64,000 nucleotides of DNA from NCBI GenBank assembly GCA_946902985.2, contig OX336389.2:345624444-345688443 (forward strand), written 5' to 3'. This stretch comes from Meconema thalassinum (lineage: Eukaryota; Arthropoda; Insecta; Orthoptera; Tettigoniidae). This document shows positions 9,136 to 21,800 of this stretch, piece by piece. Below the pieces are notes generated by a model that saw nothing but the letters and a program-made list of their open reading frames with translations, did no database searches and was not told where the DNA came from. The position numbers and the translations under genes are program-made. Position 1 is the stretch's first letter. The number at the start of each line of letters is the position of its first letter.

Positions 9136-12100
9136 TGTGCCCGTTTAGACCGGAGTCCGCACGACCACATATGTATTTTACCAATAATCAGTCAGCACGA
9201 GAGTCAAAATATCCCGGAGCGCCAGATGGGTTAAAGCAAATCGCAAAAACGACATCAAATTAAAAAAATGCTTTGCTGATTTTTGGCTCAATGCAACAAT
9301 AAGGATAGAAGGAGATTTAATTGGGTGTAACACATCTGGTAAAATTATCTCAGTTTATTTTAAAGTTAAAATCTGACTGCAAAGATGCTCAAAGCAGCAT
9401 CATCCACGTGTGGCGATCCACACTCTGATTTACACACAATATACAGAAATTTCCCAAACACATTTGACAATCTTTTTGAAAACACAAGTCCGATTAATAG
9501 TCCTGTGGACTGTGTTCCAAAATTATTAATATTTAATTCCAGTTCAAAATTAATTGTCTATACTGGAAATAACGTAGATCACTGTTTGACTATTTACATG
9601 ATATTAACACTCGTAGAATAAATGTTTATAGAATTCTTAAACTTTCACTTGTTTTCCCAGTTTCAAAAATATATCGTCGAAAATATTATTATCATCGTAG
9701 CAACACAAATTATTAACACATATTAATAACATCTGAAAAGTATTTGACCATTGAGCATAGCATCGAAGAACTGTGCGAAGCACAACAACAATTAATTGTT
9801 CTTCTGACATTAAACATTCGAGAAGTGACTCGATTATGAACTTCAAGTTCCAAACAAAATATATGATTTCTGAATCATCAACTTGATCATAAATGGTTGA
9901 ACCATTCAACTATTCAATTTTCCACTTGGAATCATTATTATAAAAATATTTATATTCATGGCCATTTTTAGCAACTTTCACAACTTGCAATTCTTCGACA
10001 GAATGCGGAAATTAGAATTGTAGTTTCATAATAAATTCATTTAGTTCATGGCACTAGGATTGAAAATATCCTTCAAATTATTCGTGGTTAAAGAATTATT
10101 TTTAATTGGCAGTGGCCCATTCTATTATTTGTGTAAGAACACAATATTACAAAAACAACGGCAAAGGTCTTCCTTTGAAGAAGAACAAGCTACTATCATG
10201 ACAAATCTGGGTTCTAGCAAAATCAAAGTCTAAATGGAATTCGTAAACAAGGTTGAAATAAGAACTGATGGTTTCAAAGAAATAACCTTCGGGTTATTCA
10301 TACGACGAAATGTGTGGCTCCAATACTCCTACTATAAACCTGAGCCATCGAACCTGCTATTTGATTGATGCTCGAAAAAAAACCTTCATTCCTGCGACTT
10401 AACATGCGCACCTGGGAATGGCATTTCAACTACTCCACACATAAATTATCTTCCCAAAATTTATACAATAAATCAAGCCTCTGCTTGTTATCAACACTGG
10501 AAGATTAATAAACTTACAAGTTTATTTTATTTTACCATTCAGTTCAACCCGTGAATTTAACCATACTTATGAAAAGCTTTATTTCACTTTCGAGTGTATT
10601 TACGTCATGATTTTATATAAATACAAAAATATCCTATTTGATACAAATATCAATTGCTTCCCGTTTCATGCCTCTCCGTGTTATCTGAAACATATACTTT
10701 GCTCATAGCAAATATCAACTGTTCAACCAGAACTGAAATGTTGGTTGAATGCGGGCTTGCGCTAACCACTCTCCTTCGGAAAATCTCCTGTTCCAAACTA
10801 GAAATGATTAAACTACTTCATAGGCTCTTTCTCAATACATATGATTATTAGAAAATATAATATCCAAGAATTATTTAGAAAAATTATGAAAATTATTATT
10901 ATTATTATTAGTGGATTATTATTATTATTATTATTTATATCATTTTAAATGTGTTTAATTATCATCTCATTATGTGAGAATCCACATGTTCGAACCTTCG
11001 AATATGGAAAAAAATATCCATTCCTCAACAAAAATAAATTTAACTTTTACAGTTACATCGGGGGTTTTCCGTGGTTTCCTTAAAATATGAAAAATTCAAA
11101 TAAATGCTCGAAATGCTCGGTCATCGATCCTAAACTGTTCTGAGTGCTGAAAATGCTCAGAATAACTCTAACAAGTCTTGCGTAAATCAATGCAAGATTT
11201 AAATACGACGAAAAAAATGTGTTGGTCATCTGCAGAAAAAATAGTTTGTTCCAATTAGCTAGGCATAATATAATTCAAATGTGGCTTACATTTCTTGATG
11301 GTCTTGAAGTGTAGTAAACCTGGTCTGTACCAGATTTATCCATAGACATGCCCTATCGGACAAGCATGTATACTCCTTGTATCGGCCGCCATTGTAGACC
11401 CACAATTCGTCTAGTCAGACATAGTGGTAGTATCTTTCGACGTTTGAATAAACTGTGGTTCCATTTTAATATGAGCTTCTATCAAAGCCATAACAGTTTG
11501 TTGAAATAGGGTCAGATCTAAGTGATCTCTTCTTAGATATGTCAGTTGTAACATAACTCACTGTAATCTCATCAGTACAAGAAAAACATTGACAGTCTAA
11601 GCAATTAACGGCTGTTCTGAAGATCGTTCCCTGGGCATGGTTTGTATATCACCATCTGCCATGCGCTAGACAACTTGCAGTTTCCCTTGCGTAGACTAAT
11701 GAACGCCACCGTTATAGACTAGTCTTCAGTGTACTGACAGATCGAAGTGGTTAACTAGTTACAAAAATGAAAACTGACTTGAAATGGATTTAAACATCCA
11801 AGTATTAAGTTACTACTGGACTGTGACAAAATACTATTTTCTAGACAAAGTCTAGCATATGTCCTTTTGGAAATATAAATATTTCCACCAATGTCTGTAG
11901 AAAAACAATCACCTCAGTGATTCTCCTCACCAGAAACGTACTAAGTTCCAACTCGAAGCGCAGCACTTTTCGTGACTATCACGACTTGAAAAGAACTTCT
12001 GCGTAGATACGGCAACCATGTGCCTTGGCTCAGCGTAGACGCAACTTGCTTGCCAAGTGCTTGTGTTGGAATGAGCTAACCATGCCTGCTCCAGCTGGCT

Positions 12101-12463
12101 TTTATTCAAAACGGTCAGGGTCACGCGTCATCACCTGATATCTAGAAATCCTCATATCTCTTGAATCCCTGGTCCGATTTACTTGATACTAATTGCATTC
12201 TCTTTCATTTGGCCGTGCCAGTAATCTGATCCCAGTCTCAAGTCTCTACTCCATAGTTAACTATTTAATCAATAAATAGCCTCCACCTCTGCTATTACTC
12301 GCTACGTCACTTGACATCCAACTATCGGTAAAATTCTTCTAAATGCTTCTCGAAGCAATGTAGCGCGATATTCAAATATCTGAACTTTCAAAAGCGGCTA
12401 CAGCCTTTCCCTTGATATCTAGGTGTCTGAAACTTGGAATACCCATTCCTAGAGTTGGGCACA
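9136..12463 (-). repeat. 5' LTR of the Gypsy element, 3328 bp
   Basis: It starts TGTGCCC and ends GGGCACA, a 7-bp terminal inverted repeat. Both boundaries are confirmed independently by a solo copy at 21529-24861 that has clean target duplications. At 3.3 kb it is more than half the length of the internal region. In element orientation U3 is short (about 370 bp to a TATA-like box) and the transcribed part would be nearly 3 kb. It holds no credible gene. Confidence 0.95.
12095..12110 (-). promoter_or_regulatory. TATA-like box of the LTR promoter
   Basis: The minus strand reads TTTGAATAAAAGCC about 360 bases from the U3 end. A TCATTC/TCACTTC sequence that could serve as initiator lies about 30 bases downstream here and in the solo LTR (about 21888). 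The spacing is right for RNA polymerase II, but this is by eye only. Confidence 0.35.
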
Positions 12464-13236
12464 GTATATTACTATAAATCTATCTCAAGCAAATCCAAGA
12501 AGTTACCAGACTGAGAAACTACATGTCAATATTTAAACAAAAAAAGGGTGGCAGTGCAAACTGCACTTTAAATCCTTGCTTCATTAGTTAAACCATAATA
12601 TTTGTACATAAATACAGTAAGGACTTCACATTACAAACGGCCACTTAAATTATATGCCTTATTAGGCATAACCTACAAATTACATTTCATGAAATTGGTA
12701 AATATAAGCAGACAGCAACATCAATATACAATGGTCTATAATGTAGTTTTATAGTGCACAAAAGGTTATTGTACTGAATGTATTTCGAACTGATGAATAA
12801 AACTGGTAGAAACGACAGCCAATTGATTTACATCCATTACATCCAAAGTAGTAGAAACTTTCAGTTGATTCCTTAGTTTAGGGGCTGCGACAACGCGGTC
12901 ATTGGCAAGAGTGTTGATTTGTACTTTTATTTTCACAAATTTTGATGAACAGTGTCACGCGTCAATTTAAATATAAACGCACATACAATTCCTCATCAAT
13001 AAGTGATTTGCACTTCATACTGTCATGAACTGGAATAGATTTCTAGCAATTTAATTGATGCAGAAATCTATTCCTCTCGCCACCATGTTGGTGACAATTG
13101 TAAGCAAACCCGCGGGCAGCCAATGGCTGGTAATAATTGCCAGCCAATAACAAGCCAGGATGACGAGGATCATAATTCTCGTTTCACTCTCATTGCGTTT
13201 TAACTTCAGATTTCAGATCAGCTGTTCGTTAACGCC
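12464..13236 (+). repeat. Dispersed repeat, copy 1 (direct partner at 16147-16971)
   Basis: This stretch is almost identical to 16147-16971, apart from small indels such as 48 extra bases in copy 2 near 16215-16263. It is noncoding. It holds a conserved hairpin near 13030-13080 (13-bp stem around GGAATAGATTTCT). The Gypsy element ends exactly where the recognised repeat starts, so copy 1 may continue on the far side of that insertion. A diverged inverted version of part of it lies at about 17850-18205. Confidence 0.8.
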
Positions 13237-13325
13237 ACGGGGTGCCATTATTAAAATTTTGGGAGATAGAAACACAGCCGGAGGCTGTGTTTCTATCTCC
13301 CAAAATTTTAATAATGGCACCCCGT
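13237..13325. repeat. Perfect palindrome, 43-bp arms, 3-base loop
   Basis: Bases 13237-13279 are the exact reverse complement of 13283-13325 with GGA between. The left arm also ends the direct repeat copy at 16931-16970, but there the right arm is absent. The nonanucleotide GTTCGTTAA occurs just outside each arm (13224-13232 and 13329-13337) in the same orientation. It may be two transposon ends joined head to head. Confidence 0.9.
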
Positions 13326-13329
13326 CGTG

Positions 13330-13384
13330 TTCGTTAAGCCGCCATTTTGGACACGATGACGGCCTAGGGTGGGGGCTTAACGAA
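13330..13384. repeat. Second hairpin, 11-bp stem
   Basis: TTCGTTAAGCC at 13330-13340 pairs with GGCTTAACGAA at 13374-13384 across a 33-base loop. It directly follows the large palindrome and may belong to the same mobile-element end. Confidence 0.6.
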
Positions 13385-16146
13385 GCCCTGAGAATCAAAA
13401 CGATCTAAAATTTTTCCGAGCATGGTCTCCAATCAGAACGTCCCTGATTGGCTGAGCACTTATTGGGTCCTTCCCGCCACACAGCTGCAATCAAATCCGC
13501 CATTAACCTCAATTTAACATAACCTAAGTTACTTAAATTAAAAATATTAATAATGTTGGTGAAGGGTGGGTGACGTGTGGGTTAGATAAGCCATTTTTAG
13601 TGTTGCCTTCTATAGATTTGTGGTTTTTTGGCAATCTCGTTATCTTGTAGACATTAAGATAGTTATATTTCGGGGGCCTATCACTCAGTAGCGGTTTATC
13701 ACAACAGTAGCAACTATTACGAATAGCTGTACTATAGTAAGATTTTTCTGCACCTTCGCGAAATAGTGGCGGTGGTTTGAGATTATTTTTGACTACCATT
13801 ATGGGGTTTTAATAGTTTTTCATAGAGCATTTTTGTTGTCTTGTAGGCATGATTGATTTGACATGTTAGGTCTGCATGTAGCCTACATTTTTTTTCTGTT
13901 TTTTGGAATAATGCTCATTCTCATTACCATTAAGTGCAACCGTGTTGACCGACTGAAAGACATCGAATATTTCGTTTACTAAGGCAGCACTGAAATATGG
14001 GTTCCAACACGATATGGACTTGGAACTTATGTTCGCTTAACAAAATAACGATACATCAACAAGTCATCCTTGTAATCTCTGCAAATAATAAAAATATTTC
14101 CCATCCAATATAGGCCTATTCATGTTGAACGGTAGAAAGTTATCAACCTTTATTAAGGCAACACTGAAAAATTTTCATTTTGATCTAGCCTACTTACTCG
14201 GAGTCATCTGCATCAATGTCCCTAGAGGTTCAGTTTTTTAAATTCTCCCTTTCCTATGGGCAAATAACACATGGATGTTCCCTAATTTTCTTAAGGGGAT
14301 TCAATGATCTTATGCTGAACTAATTAAGAATAGGGCATGTACCCCAACCCCTTAAAATATGAAGTTATCAGGATAAAAATAATGTCCATAACCATCAGAA
14401 ACTTGAGAAAACAGATCAGGAGAATGTTGATCGACCATGGATGCAAGACCAGAAAGTCATAAAGAGGAGTGTTTCATTTAGAGGCTTGGAACATCATGGT
14501 CAAGACCCCTGTACTTGGGTGTGTGCTCAATTTGTTTGAAAACCCGTTGACAGATCATTAGTTAATCTGTGGCTGGAATCCACTCCGTCCTATGCTAAGC
14601 TGCGAGTACTGGGCACCATTAGTGTTCTGTGACTACTGTATCAATTTCTGAAAATTGTGTCATAGGCCTATGCATAGACAAGTCGCTGAGAATGTTCTCT
14701 GAATGGTGAATACCAGTAGGCTAGCCTACTTAGCTGCCTCCTTCACTAGCATTTCCAGGCACCTGGTTAGTTGGTAAAATGAAATAGAAGAATCACTTGA
14801 ATGATTCAAGTTGTCCTTGAATGCCCTCGAGGGACAGTGTACCCCATTCCAGATCTTAGTTCAGAATTAGTTTCCTTGATGGAGTTGGAGAAACAGTCAC
14901 AATACCTATGGTACTACTAGACCTAGTACGGTACATGTAGATGGAAGCATTGTGAGACCAACTACTAGGTAGCTTATGTCCCATTAGTTGGGACTGTTAG
15001 GGAATGGGAGATTGGTTCAACATTTCAGCCTATGTTGTTGTATATTTCATTAATATATGAGATCTAAAAGTGTATCATCGGAATATTAAAGCAAACCATA
15101 ATATATTACCAGTAGGTCAATTGGATACAACAATTCAATGAAACATTCCGTTAATAATTAGGAAGTGTCATAGGCAACCAGAGAAGCGACACAAGAAAAA
15201 AACCTGAGTCTTCCAGGCAGTTGTCATCAACTGTATTTCACACAGAGAAGAATGACTAAAATGGTTCCTCATGAAAAAAAAAAACAACAGGTCAATGGCT
15301 TGAGAGACAGTAGTAAGGACTTACATTCTGTCAGTAAAAGTGGAGTTAAGAATGATGTCTGGAATATTTAAATCAGTAGTTGACAGCCATGATTTTTAAA
15401 ATTACCCTAGTTAATTTCACCTTAATATGATTAGTAGCCTACCGGTATGTGCAAGATTTTAAATGGTAGGTTTTCCTGTGAACCAAAAAACAGCTCTTAA
15501 CATGGATTATGTTCAGGTTAGGCCTACAAGTTATTGGGAGGGAGGTTTATTTTACATACCTGTTGCACATAAAATGAGCTTCTGATTAGAGCTCTGTGGG
15601 AATGTTTAAATGGTTTGATGATACAGGATTTATCAAGCCTCTTTCTATGCATCTTTTAAAAACATTTTAACAATTCATAAATTACTGTCATCATTGCTAA
15701 TGCTGTAATCTGTCATGTTTATTTATGCAGCATGAGGAATTAGGAGATATAGTAGGATAAAATGCAACTGTGTCATGGAAACCTAAGATGTATTTTTATT
15801 TCTCAACTTTATTTTCTGTAGACTCCAATACAGCCCACCACCAGGGGGAAAAAAAAGTGTTGGTGATGTTTAATGAGAGCAAATCTTGAAATACTGTGAT
15901 TTAAGTGGTTGGTATCAAAAGCTGTATAGGAAAAATGAAAATGTGAAGTCACGCCCAAGTTTATGAAGCCTTGCCAGACTCGGCTCAAATTATCTTCGAT
16001 GCAAATCGAGTCTCAATAGTTAAAACTTTAGGACGACCTTTGACATGAGCACTATAATAGGCCTACATTTAGGATCGACATAGGTCTTGTGCTACTGTAT
16101 GCTCCTGGGCATGTTTAAAAAAACTCAGCCTGCAGGTTAATAATGT
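13385..16146. other. Noncoding stretch, nothing recognised
   Basis: About 2.76 kb with no ORF over 90 codons. The longest, 88 codons on the minus strand at 13533-13799, shows no known domain. The motif TAGGCCTAC and close variants recur many times. I see no RNA gene and no terminal repeats of a full element. Confidence 0.5.
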
Positions 16147-16971
16147 AGTATATTACTATAAATCTATCTCAAGCAAATCCAAGAAGTTACCAGACTGAGA
16201 AACTACATATCAATATTTTTTACTTTTTCAATGGCCATTGGCTGCATTAAAACTATTATTATTAATATTTAAACAAAAAAAAGGGTGGCAGTGCAAACTG
16301 CACTTTTAATCCTTGCTTCATTAGTTAAACCATAATATTTGTACATAAATACAGTAAGGACTTCACATTTCAAACGGCCACTTAAATTATATGCCTTATT
16401 AGGCATAACCTACAAATTACATGTCATGAAATATAAGCAGACAGCAACATCAATATGCAATGGTCTATAATGTAGTTTTATAGTGCACAAAAGGTTATTG
16501 TACTGAATGTATTTCGAACTGATGAATAAAACTGGTGGAAACGACAGCCAATTGATCTACATCCATTACATCCAAAGTAGTAGAAACTTTCAGTTGATTG
16601 GCAAGAGTGTTGATTTGTACTTTTATTTTCACAAATTTTGATGAACAGTGTCACGCTTCAATTTAAATATAAACGCACATACAATTCCTCATCAATAAGT
16701 GATTTGCACTTCATACTGTCATGAACTGGAATAGATTTCTAGCAATTTAATTGATGTTGAAATCTATTCCTCTCGCCACCATGTTGGTGATAATTGTAAA
16801 CAAACCCGCGGGCAGCCAATGGCTGGTAATAATTGCCAGCCAATAACAAGCCAGGATGATGCGGATCATAATTCGCGTTTCACTCTCATTGCGTTTTAAC
16901 TTGAGGTGAGGAATCAGCTGTTCGTTAACGCCACGGGGTGCCATTATTAAAATTTTGGGAGATAGAAACAC
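16147..16971 (+). repeat. Dispersed repeat, copy 2
   Basis: Direct, highly similar copy of 12464-13279, ending in the same left palindrome arm. Beyond the shared GATAGAAACAC the two copies diverge: copy 1 enters the palindrome centre, while copy 2 enters a short flank into which a Harbinger-like element is inserted. It is noncoding. Confidence 0.8.
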
Positions 16972-16976
16972 ACTCA

Positions 16977-18548
16977 GGGCCGGTTCCATCAACCTTGTGT
17001 TAAATTTGGCTAACAAAACGTTAGTTAACAAATCGTTATAATTTTAACAATCTGTTAAAGATTACGTGTTCCACAAAACTTTTTAACAAGTCGGTTAACA
17101 ATCGATGCGTTAAATGTCACTTGCTGTAAGGATCAAGGAAGCAGTGAACGGCATGGATGGTTTTTCAGACTTCTGAACTGTGTCTAGTCAACTTGTATTC
17201 ATTTGTTTGCTATTCGCGTACTCAAGCGACGGTGCTGCCAATATCTGGAACTAGCGTATGGGCGATGGAAACATAAACAAGCAAATGCTATAACATGTGA
17301 TTTGAGTAGATGTGTGTCTTTTCTCGTATTTTCAGTTATTTTTATAATAATTGAGGCAAAGAGATGAGTAATTTAATTGCTCAGTTCCACTGTGCTCTTC
17401 AAATTCAGCAATTGCCATATCAATGCTTTACTTCCACAAAAAAAAAAAAAAAAAGTTTTCAGACGGAATGGAGTAAATTAGGCCTACTTCGCGTCGCAAA
17501 GCCGATTTCAAAGTACTGTATATGATCGTATGCGGCTGCCATTTTACAAAGGAGATTTATTTATTAATAAATACTACCGGTAATGAATTTCATAAAATAA
17601 CCAGTACCCTACATTCAACCCTGCATTACAAGCTAGGCGACTTTTAGCAGGGTCGATTTGACAGCTGTTCTTCCCATGTGACAAAAATTGCTTTTTAGGG
17701 GTCGCTTTATCATAGGCCTACATGTGGTTGTCTTTTTTTAAAACTTGCCCCATTCTTGCTTCAAATCTGTGAAGCTCACTTTTTCCAATAATCAGGTGCC
17801 TATTAAAAATTTTTAAAATCTTTATGGTCAACTTGTAGGCTATTTATAGATCAAACATTGTGTGTGCGTTTATATTTAAATTGCATTGTGACACTGTTTA
17901 TCTAAACTATGTGAAAATGAAAACTACAAATCAACACTCGTGCTGATCAACTGAAAGCTTTGGAAGCAAATCGAATGGCTGTCGTTTCCACTAGTTTTAT
18001 TCATCATTTGATAATACATTCAGTAAAATAACCTTTTGTGTACTATAATACTACATTATTGACCATTACGTATTGATGTTGCTGTCATAACAGGCTATAT
18101 TTACCAAATTCCATTACATGTAGGCTAATTTGTAGGTTAGGCCTAGGCATGTCATTTAAGTGGCCGGTTGTAAGGTGAAAAAGTCCTTACTGTATTTATG
18201 CACAACACATTTGGACAACCTATATCTCTCCAGAAACTTATTTTCAGTCAATTGCAACATGTCATTAGACCTTGGCAAGAATTCTTGTTCTGTAGCATTA
18301 TTCAAATACGGTAATCAAAAATAAATGATACAATAACTGAGCAGGAAAGGCATGCTGTATTTGCTTGTAAGCATTTTTAACACTATGTTAAACTACTTAA
18401 CTGAGCAAGAATGGGATGTTAAAATAACGGATAGTTTAACGATTTGTTAGCAGTAATGTTGGTTGATGGAACACCATTTTGCCAACATTTCCGTAAAATT
18501 ATATTAACGTATCGTTAAAATTTTAACGAAGGTTGATGAAACCGGCCC
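16977..18548. mobile_element. PIF/Harbinger-like non-autonomous DNA transposon
   Basis: The ends are inverted repeats of at least 18 bp starting GGGCCGGTTTCATCAACC (one mismatch: the left end has C for T at the eleventh base). They are flanked by a 3-bp duplication TCA at 16974-16976 and 18549-18551. GGGCCGG-type ends with a 3-bp duplication are typical of the PIF/Harbinger superfamily. The 1572-bp interior has no transposase ORF, so it would depend on an autonomous relative. Its part at about 17850-18205 is a diverged inverted copy of sequence in the 12.6 and 16.4 kb repeats. Confidence 0.8.
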
Positions 18549-18585
18549 TCAGAGAGGTAAACACCAATGTCACCAACTGATTTCT

Positions 18586-18835
18586 TCGTCTTCTTCTTCT
18601 CGTGAGGGATGTTGGGCGCAGCACACTCTTTACCCAGTCACTAATTCAGAGATTAACAAAAAAAAATATCTATTATCGGGAGGAGAATATATGGAGGAAG
18701 ATGATTATGACGTGGAAGGGGGGTGACACATAAACAACCAAGGACACAATAAGGTGCTAAGCTTCACGCCCAAGTGACGCATCTTGGCGACTTGCTACAT
18801 AAACAAACACGAGGCGTCACACGTAAGGGAAAGAG
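18586..18835 (-). other. 3' UTR and tail of LINE A/C
   Basis: After the ORF2 stop (TAA at 18836-18838) about 250 bases run to a short tail of GAA/AAG triplets. The same 3' UTR is present in copy B at 41487-41742 with a slightly longer (GAA)n tail, which defines the 3' end of the family. Confidence 0.8.
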
Positions 18836-21800
18836 TTAAATAGTTAGATGGCAATCAGAAAAATATGTGAGTAAAGCGGAGAGGACAGGAAATGTAGGGG
18901 AATAAAGAAGTACCGAAATTGATAAGGGGAGAGAAAAACCTAGCGTACTGAGGGAATTAAATAGCGTAGTTCATTGAGACGTATATAAGGGACACTGAAA
19001 CACGAGGTGATTAACAGTACCTATCGCAGTATTACATGCACAAACCTCGGAGGCTTGCAAGTTGCACCGAGCCATAAGACGGGGATGCGCGCATGATTAA
19101 AACGTAAGCGAATAATGGTAATGATGTGACGACGAGTATAGCGACCATTATAAAACCAAGGGAGATGGGGTATCGACGGTTGTAGATTATAATAAAACTG
19201 AGCCTTTTCGCTTGAATAATCCCTCCATTGTGTCGACCATACTTCCTTTAATTGATTTTTCAGATGAGGTATAAGATCAGAGGCGGGAGTGGCAATTGCG
19301 ATGGGGGTGTCGTGGCCACAAGCAGCACGTCGAGCGGCCTGATCTACGTATTCATTTCCTAAAATAGCTGTATGGCCGGGGATCCAAGAAAAAACAACAG
19401 AAAATCCCGATTGAGTCAATTCATACGTCAACCTAAGTATATGAAGTATGAACCAGTTGTCGATGTGCATCACATTTTGTAAGGCCTGGAGAACACTTCT
19501 GGAGTCAGAAAGAATAAGAGAGCGAGATATCACATTCCTTTTGACATATAAGAGAGCTTGACGAATAGCAAAAGCTTCTGCCGAGAAAATAGATAATTGC
19601 GGAGGTAACGTAAAGGAAGCAAGATGTTGTTTGGTGGGGACATAAAAGGCCGCCCCCACTCCAGGCGGGGAGTCGAATTTGGAGCCATCTGTGTATATGG
19701 TGGTACAGCTGGAGGCACTTTCTTCAATTTGACATACATATCGACGGGCGATGGAGTGGGAAAGAAATAAGCTTTTTGAGAAAAGTAGGGGGCATGGTGA
19801 AGAACATCAGGAATGAACTGATAAAGAGGGAAGGGCGCATTATAGCATAGCGGCTTCCGGGTTTGGAGAATGTCTGGACGAAGACTGGTAAGACCGATGA
19901 AAGATGAGAGAATGGAGGGGGTGGAATATTTTTTAAGTAAGTGTTGCTGATGATATTCTTGTAGTAATTGTAATTTCGGGAGAATGGGAGAAGCAGCAAG
20001 AGCCATTTTGCGAAGGAGTTAACGAGAAGACAGGTATTTCCGTCTTAGACCAAGAGGTGGATCTGTAGCTTCGACGAGAAGGGCCTGCGTGGGCGTAGAG
20101 GAGAGAGCTCCCAAGATAATGCGCACAGCGGCATATTGTAATTTATCTAGTATCGTGAGACGGGACTGGGGCATGATGTCATAAAAATGGCAACCATACT
20201 CCATGGAGGACCTGACGATAGAGCGGTATAAAGTAGCAAAATTTGAGGGTCCGCTCCCCAAGAGCGGCGCGTTAACGAACGTAGGAGTTGTAGTTTTTTT
20301 GTAACGTGTGATTTTAGGTGCACCAGCTGGGGTGCCCATGTCAGCTTATCATCTATCAATATCCCTAGGTATTTGGTATGATGGGTGATGGTAATAGAAC
20401 CCTGTTGATATAGAATCGGGGAACGGTCGTAGAGACGTTTATGTGTAAAAATTAAGGCAGAGTTTTTGAGTGGGACTGTATCAAGACCGTGATTAAAAAG
20501 CCAAGAATGTAAAATCGTGAGGGCATGGAACATATATTGTCTACACTGAGATAAATCGGGGTGTGAGCAATATAATAGAAGGTCATCGGCATATTGAATA
20601 AGCCGGACATGTGGGAGTATTAGTTTCTCAATCTCACTGGTGTAAAGGAGATATAGTATACCACTAAGAATATCGCCCTGGGGCAAGCCGGAAGACGCAA
20701 CGCGCGAATTCAGGACAGTGGGGAAAGTTGCAAGAATGACGCGACGGGAGTGAAGAAAGGCGGCAATCAGTTTTATAAAAGGGGAGGGGAATTTCCATTT
20801 ACAAAGTACAGCCAATAACAACGAGACATTGACATTATCGTATGCGCCTTGAATGTCTAAAAATACTGCTACCGTAAAATGTTTACGACAGCTGGCCAAT
20901 AGGAGGTCAGTGAGGAAGATATTCAAAGCATCCATAGTCGATTTTCGTTTTATAAAAGCAAATTGGGTTTTTGGGACCAAATCATAATACTCAAGAGCCC
21001 ATATCAGTCTCGCCAACAATATACGCTGAAACGTTTTTCCGATACAGGACCCGAGCTGAATTCCCCTATAACTGCAGGGGAGGGCGGGGTTTTTGCCAGG
21101 TTTTAAGATGGGAAGTAATAAAAAGTCGTTCCATGTGGAAGGAATCTGACCTGTACGTAGGACATAATTGTAAAATTCAAGTAGGACCATATGTGCGGAA
21201 GAGGGTAAACTATTGAGCACGTGGTAAGAAATGTAATCGGGACCGGGGGTTGAAGAATTTTTGAGAGAGAGGGCATTTCGGAGTTCAGCTGGTAGAATTG
21301 GTTGTATTAGACAAGTAAACTTGGAAGGTGTGACATATTGATAAGATGGTGGGGCACAGGCAACAAAATCACGCGTTAAACTGCGATAGAAACATAAAGA
21401 ATTTTCAAAAGTAAGACGATGTGGAGACGCATATTTTGTACTCCTTGATAAATTGCGTACAGAATTCCATATTTGAGTAAGGGGAGTTTGGTGATTAATG
21501 GAATTGACATATTTTTGCCAAGCAGTACTGTGCCCAACTCTAGGAATGGGTATTCCAAGTTTCAGACACCTAGATATCAAGGGAAAGGCTGTAGCCGCTT
21601 TTGAAAGTTCAGATATTTGAATATCGCGCTACATTGCTTCTCGAAGCATTTCGAAGGATTTTACCGATAGTTGGATGTCAAGTGACGTAGCGAGTAACAG
21701 CAGAGGTGGAGGCTATTTATTGATTAAATAGTTAACTACGGAGTAGAGACTTGAGACTGGGATCAGATTACTGGCACGGCCAAATGAAAGAGAATGCAAT

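Larger units (their letters stand above)
1..12463 (-). mobile_element. Ty3/Gypsy LTR retrotransposon with giant LTRs, nearly complete
   Basis: Two direct repeats (1-3175 and 9136-12463) flank a 5.96 kb internal region with a coiled-coil ORF, gag and pol, all read on the minus strand, so the right LTR is the 5' LTR. LTR ends are TGTGCCC...GGGCACA. A tRNA-Lys-type primer site lies inside the 5' LTR and a purine-rich tract abuts the 3' LTR. No env-like ORF is present between pol and the 3' LTR. The left edge is cut by the window: about 156 bp of the 3' LTR is missing by comparison with the right copy. The two LTRs differ at only about 15 sites by eye over 3.17 kb, so the insertion is young. The right flank starts GTAT, a likely 4-bp target duplication whose partner lies outside the window. 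Confidence 0.95.
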
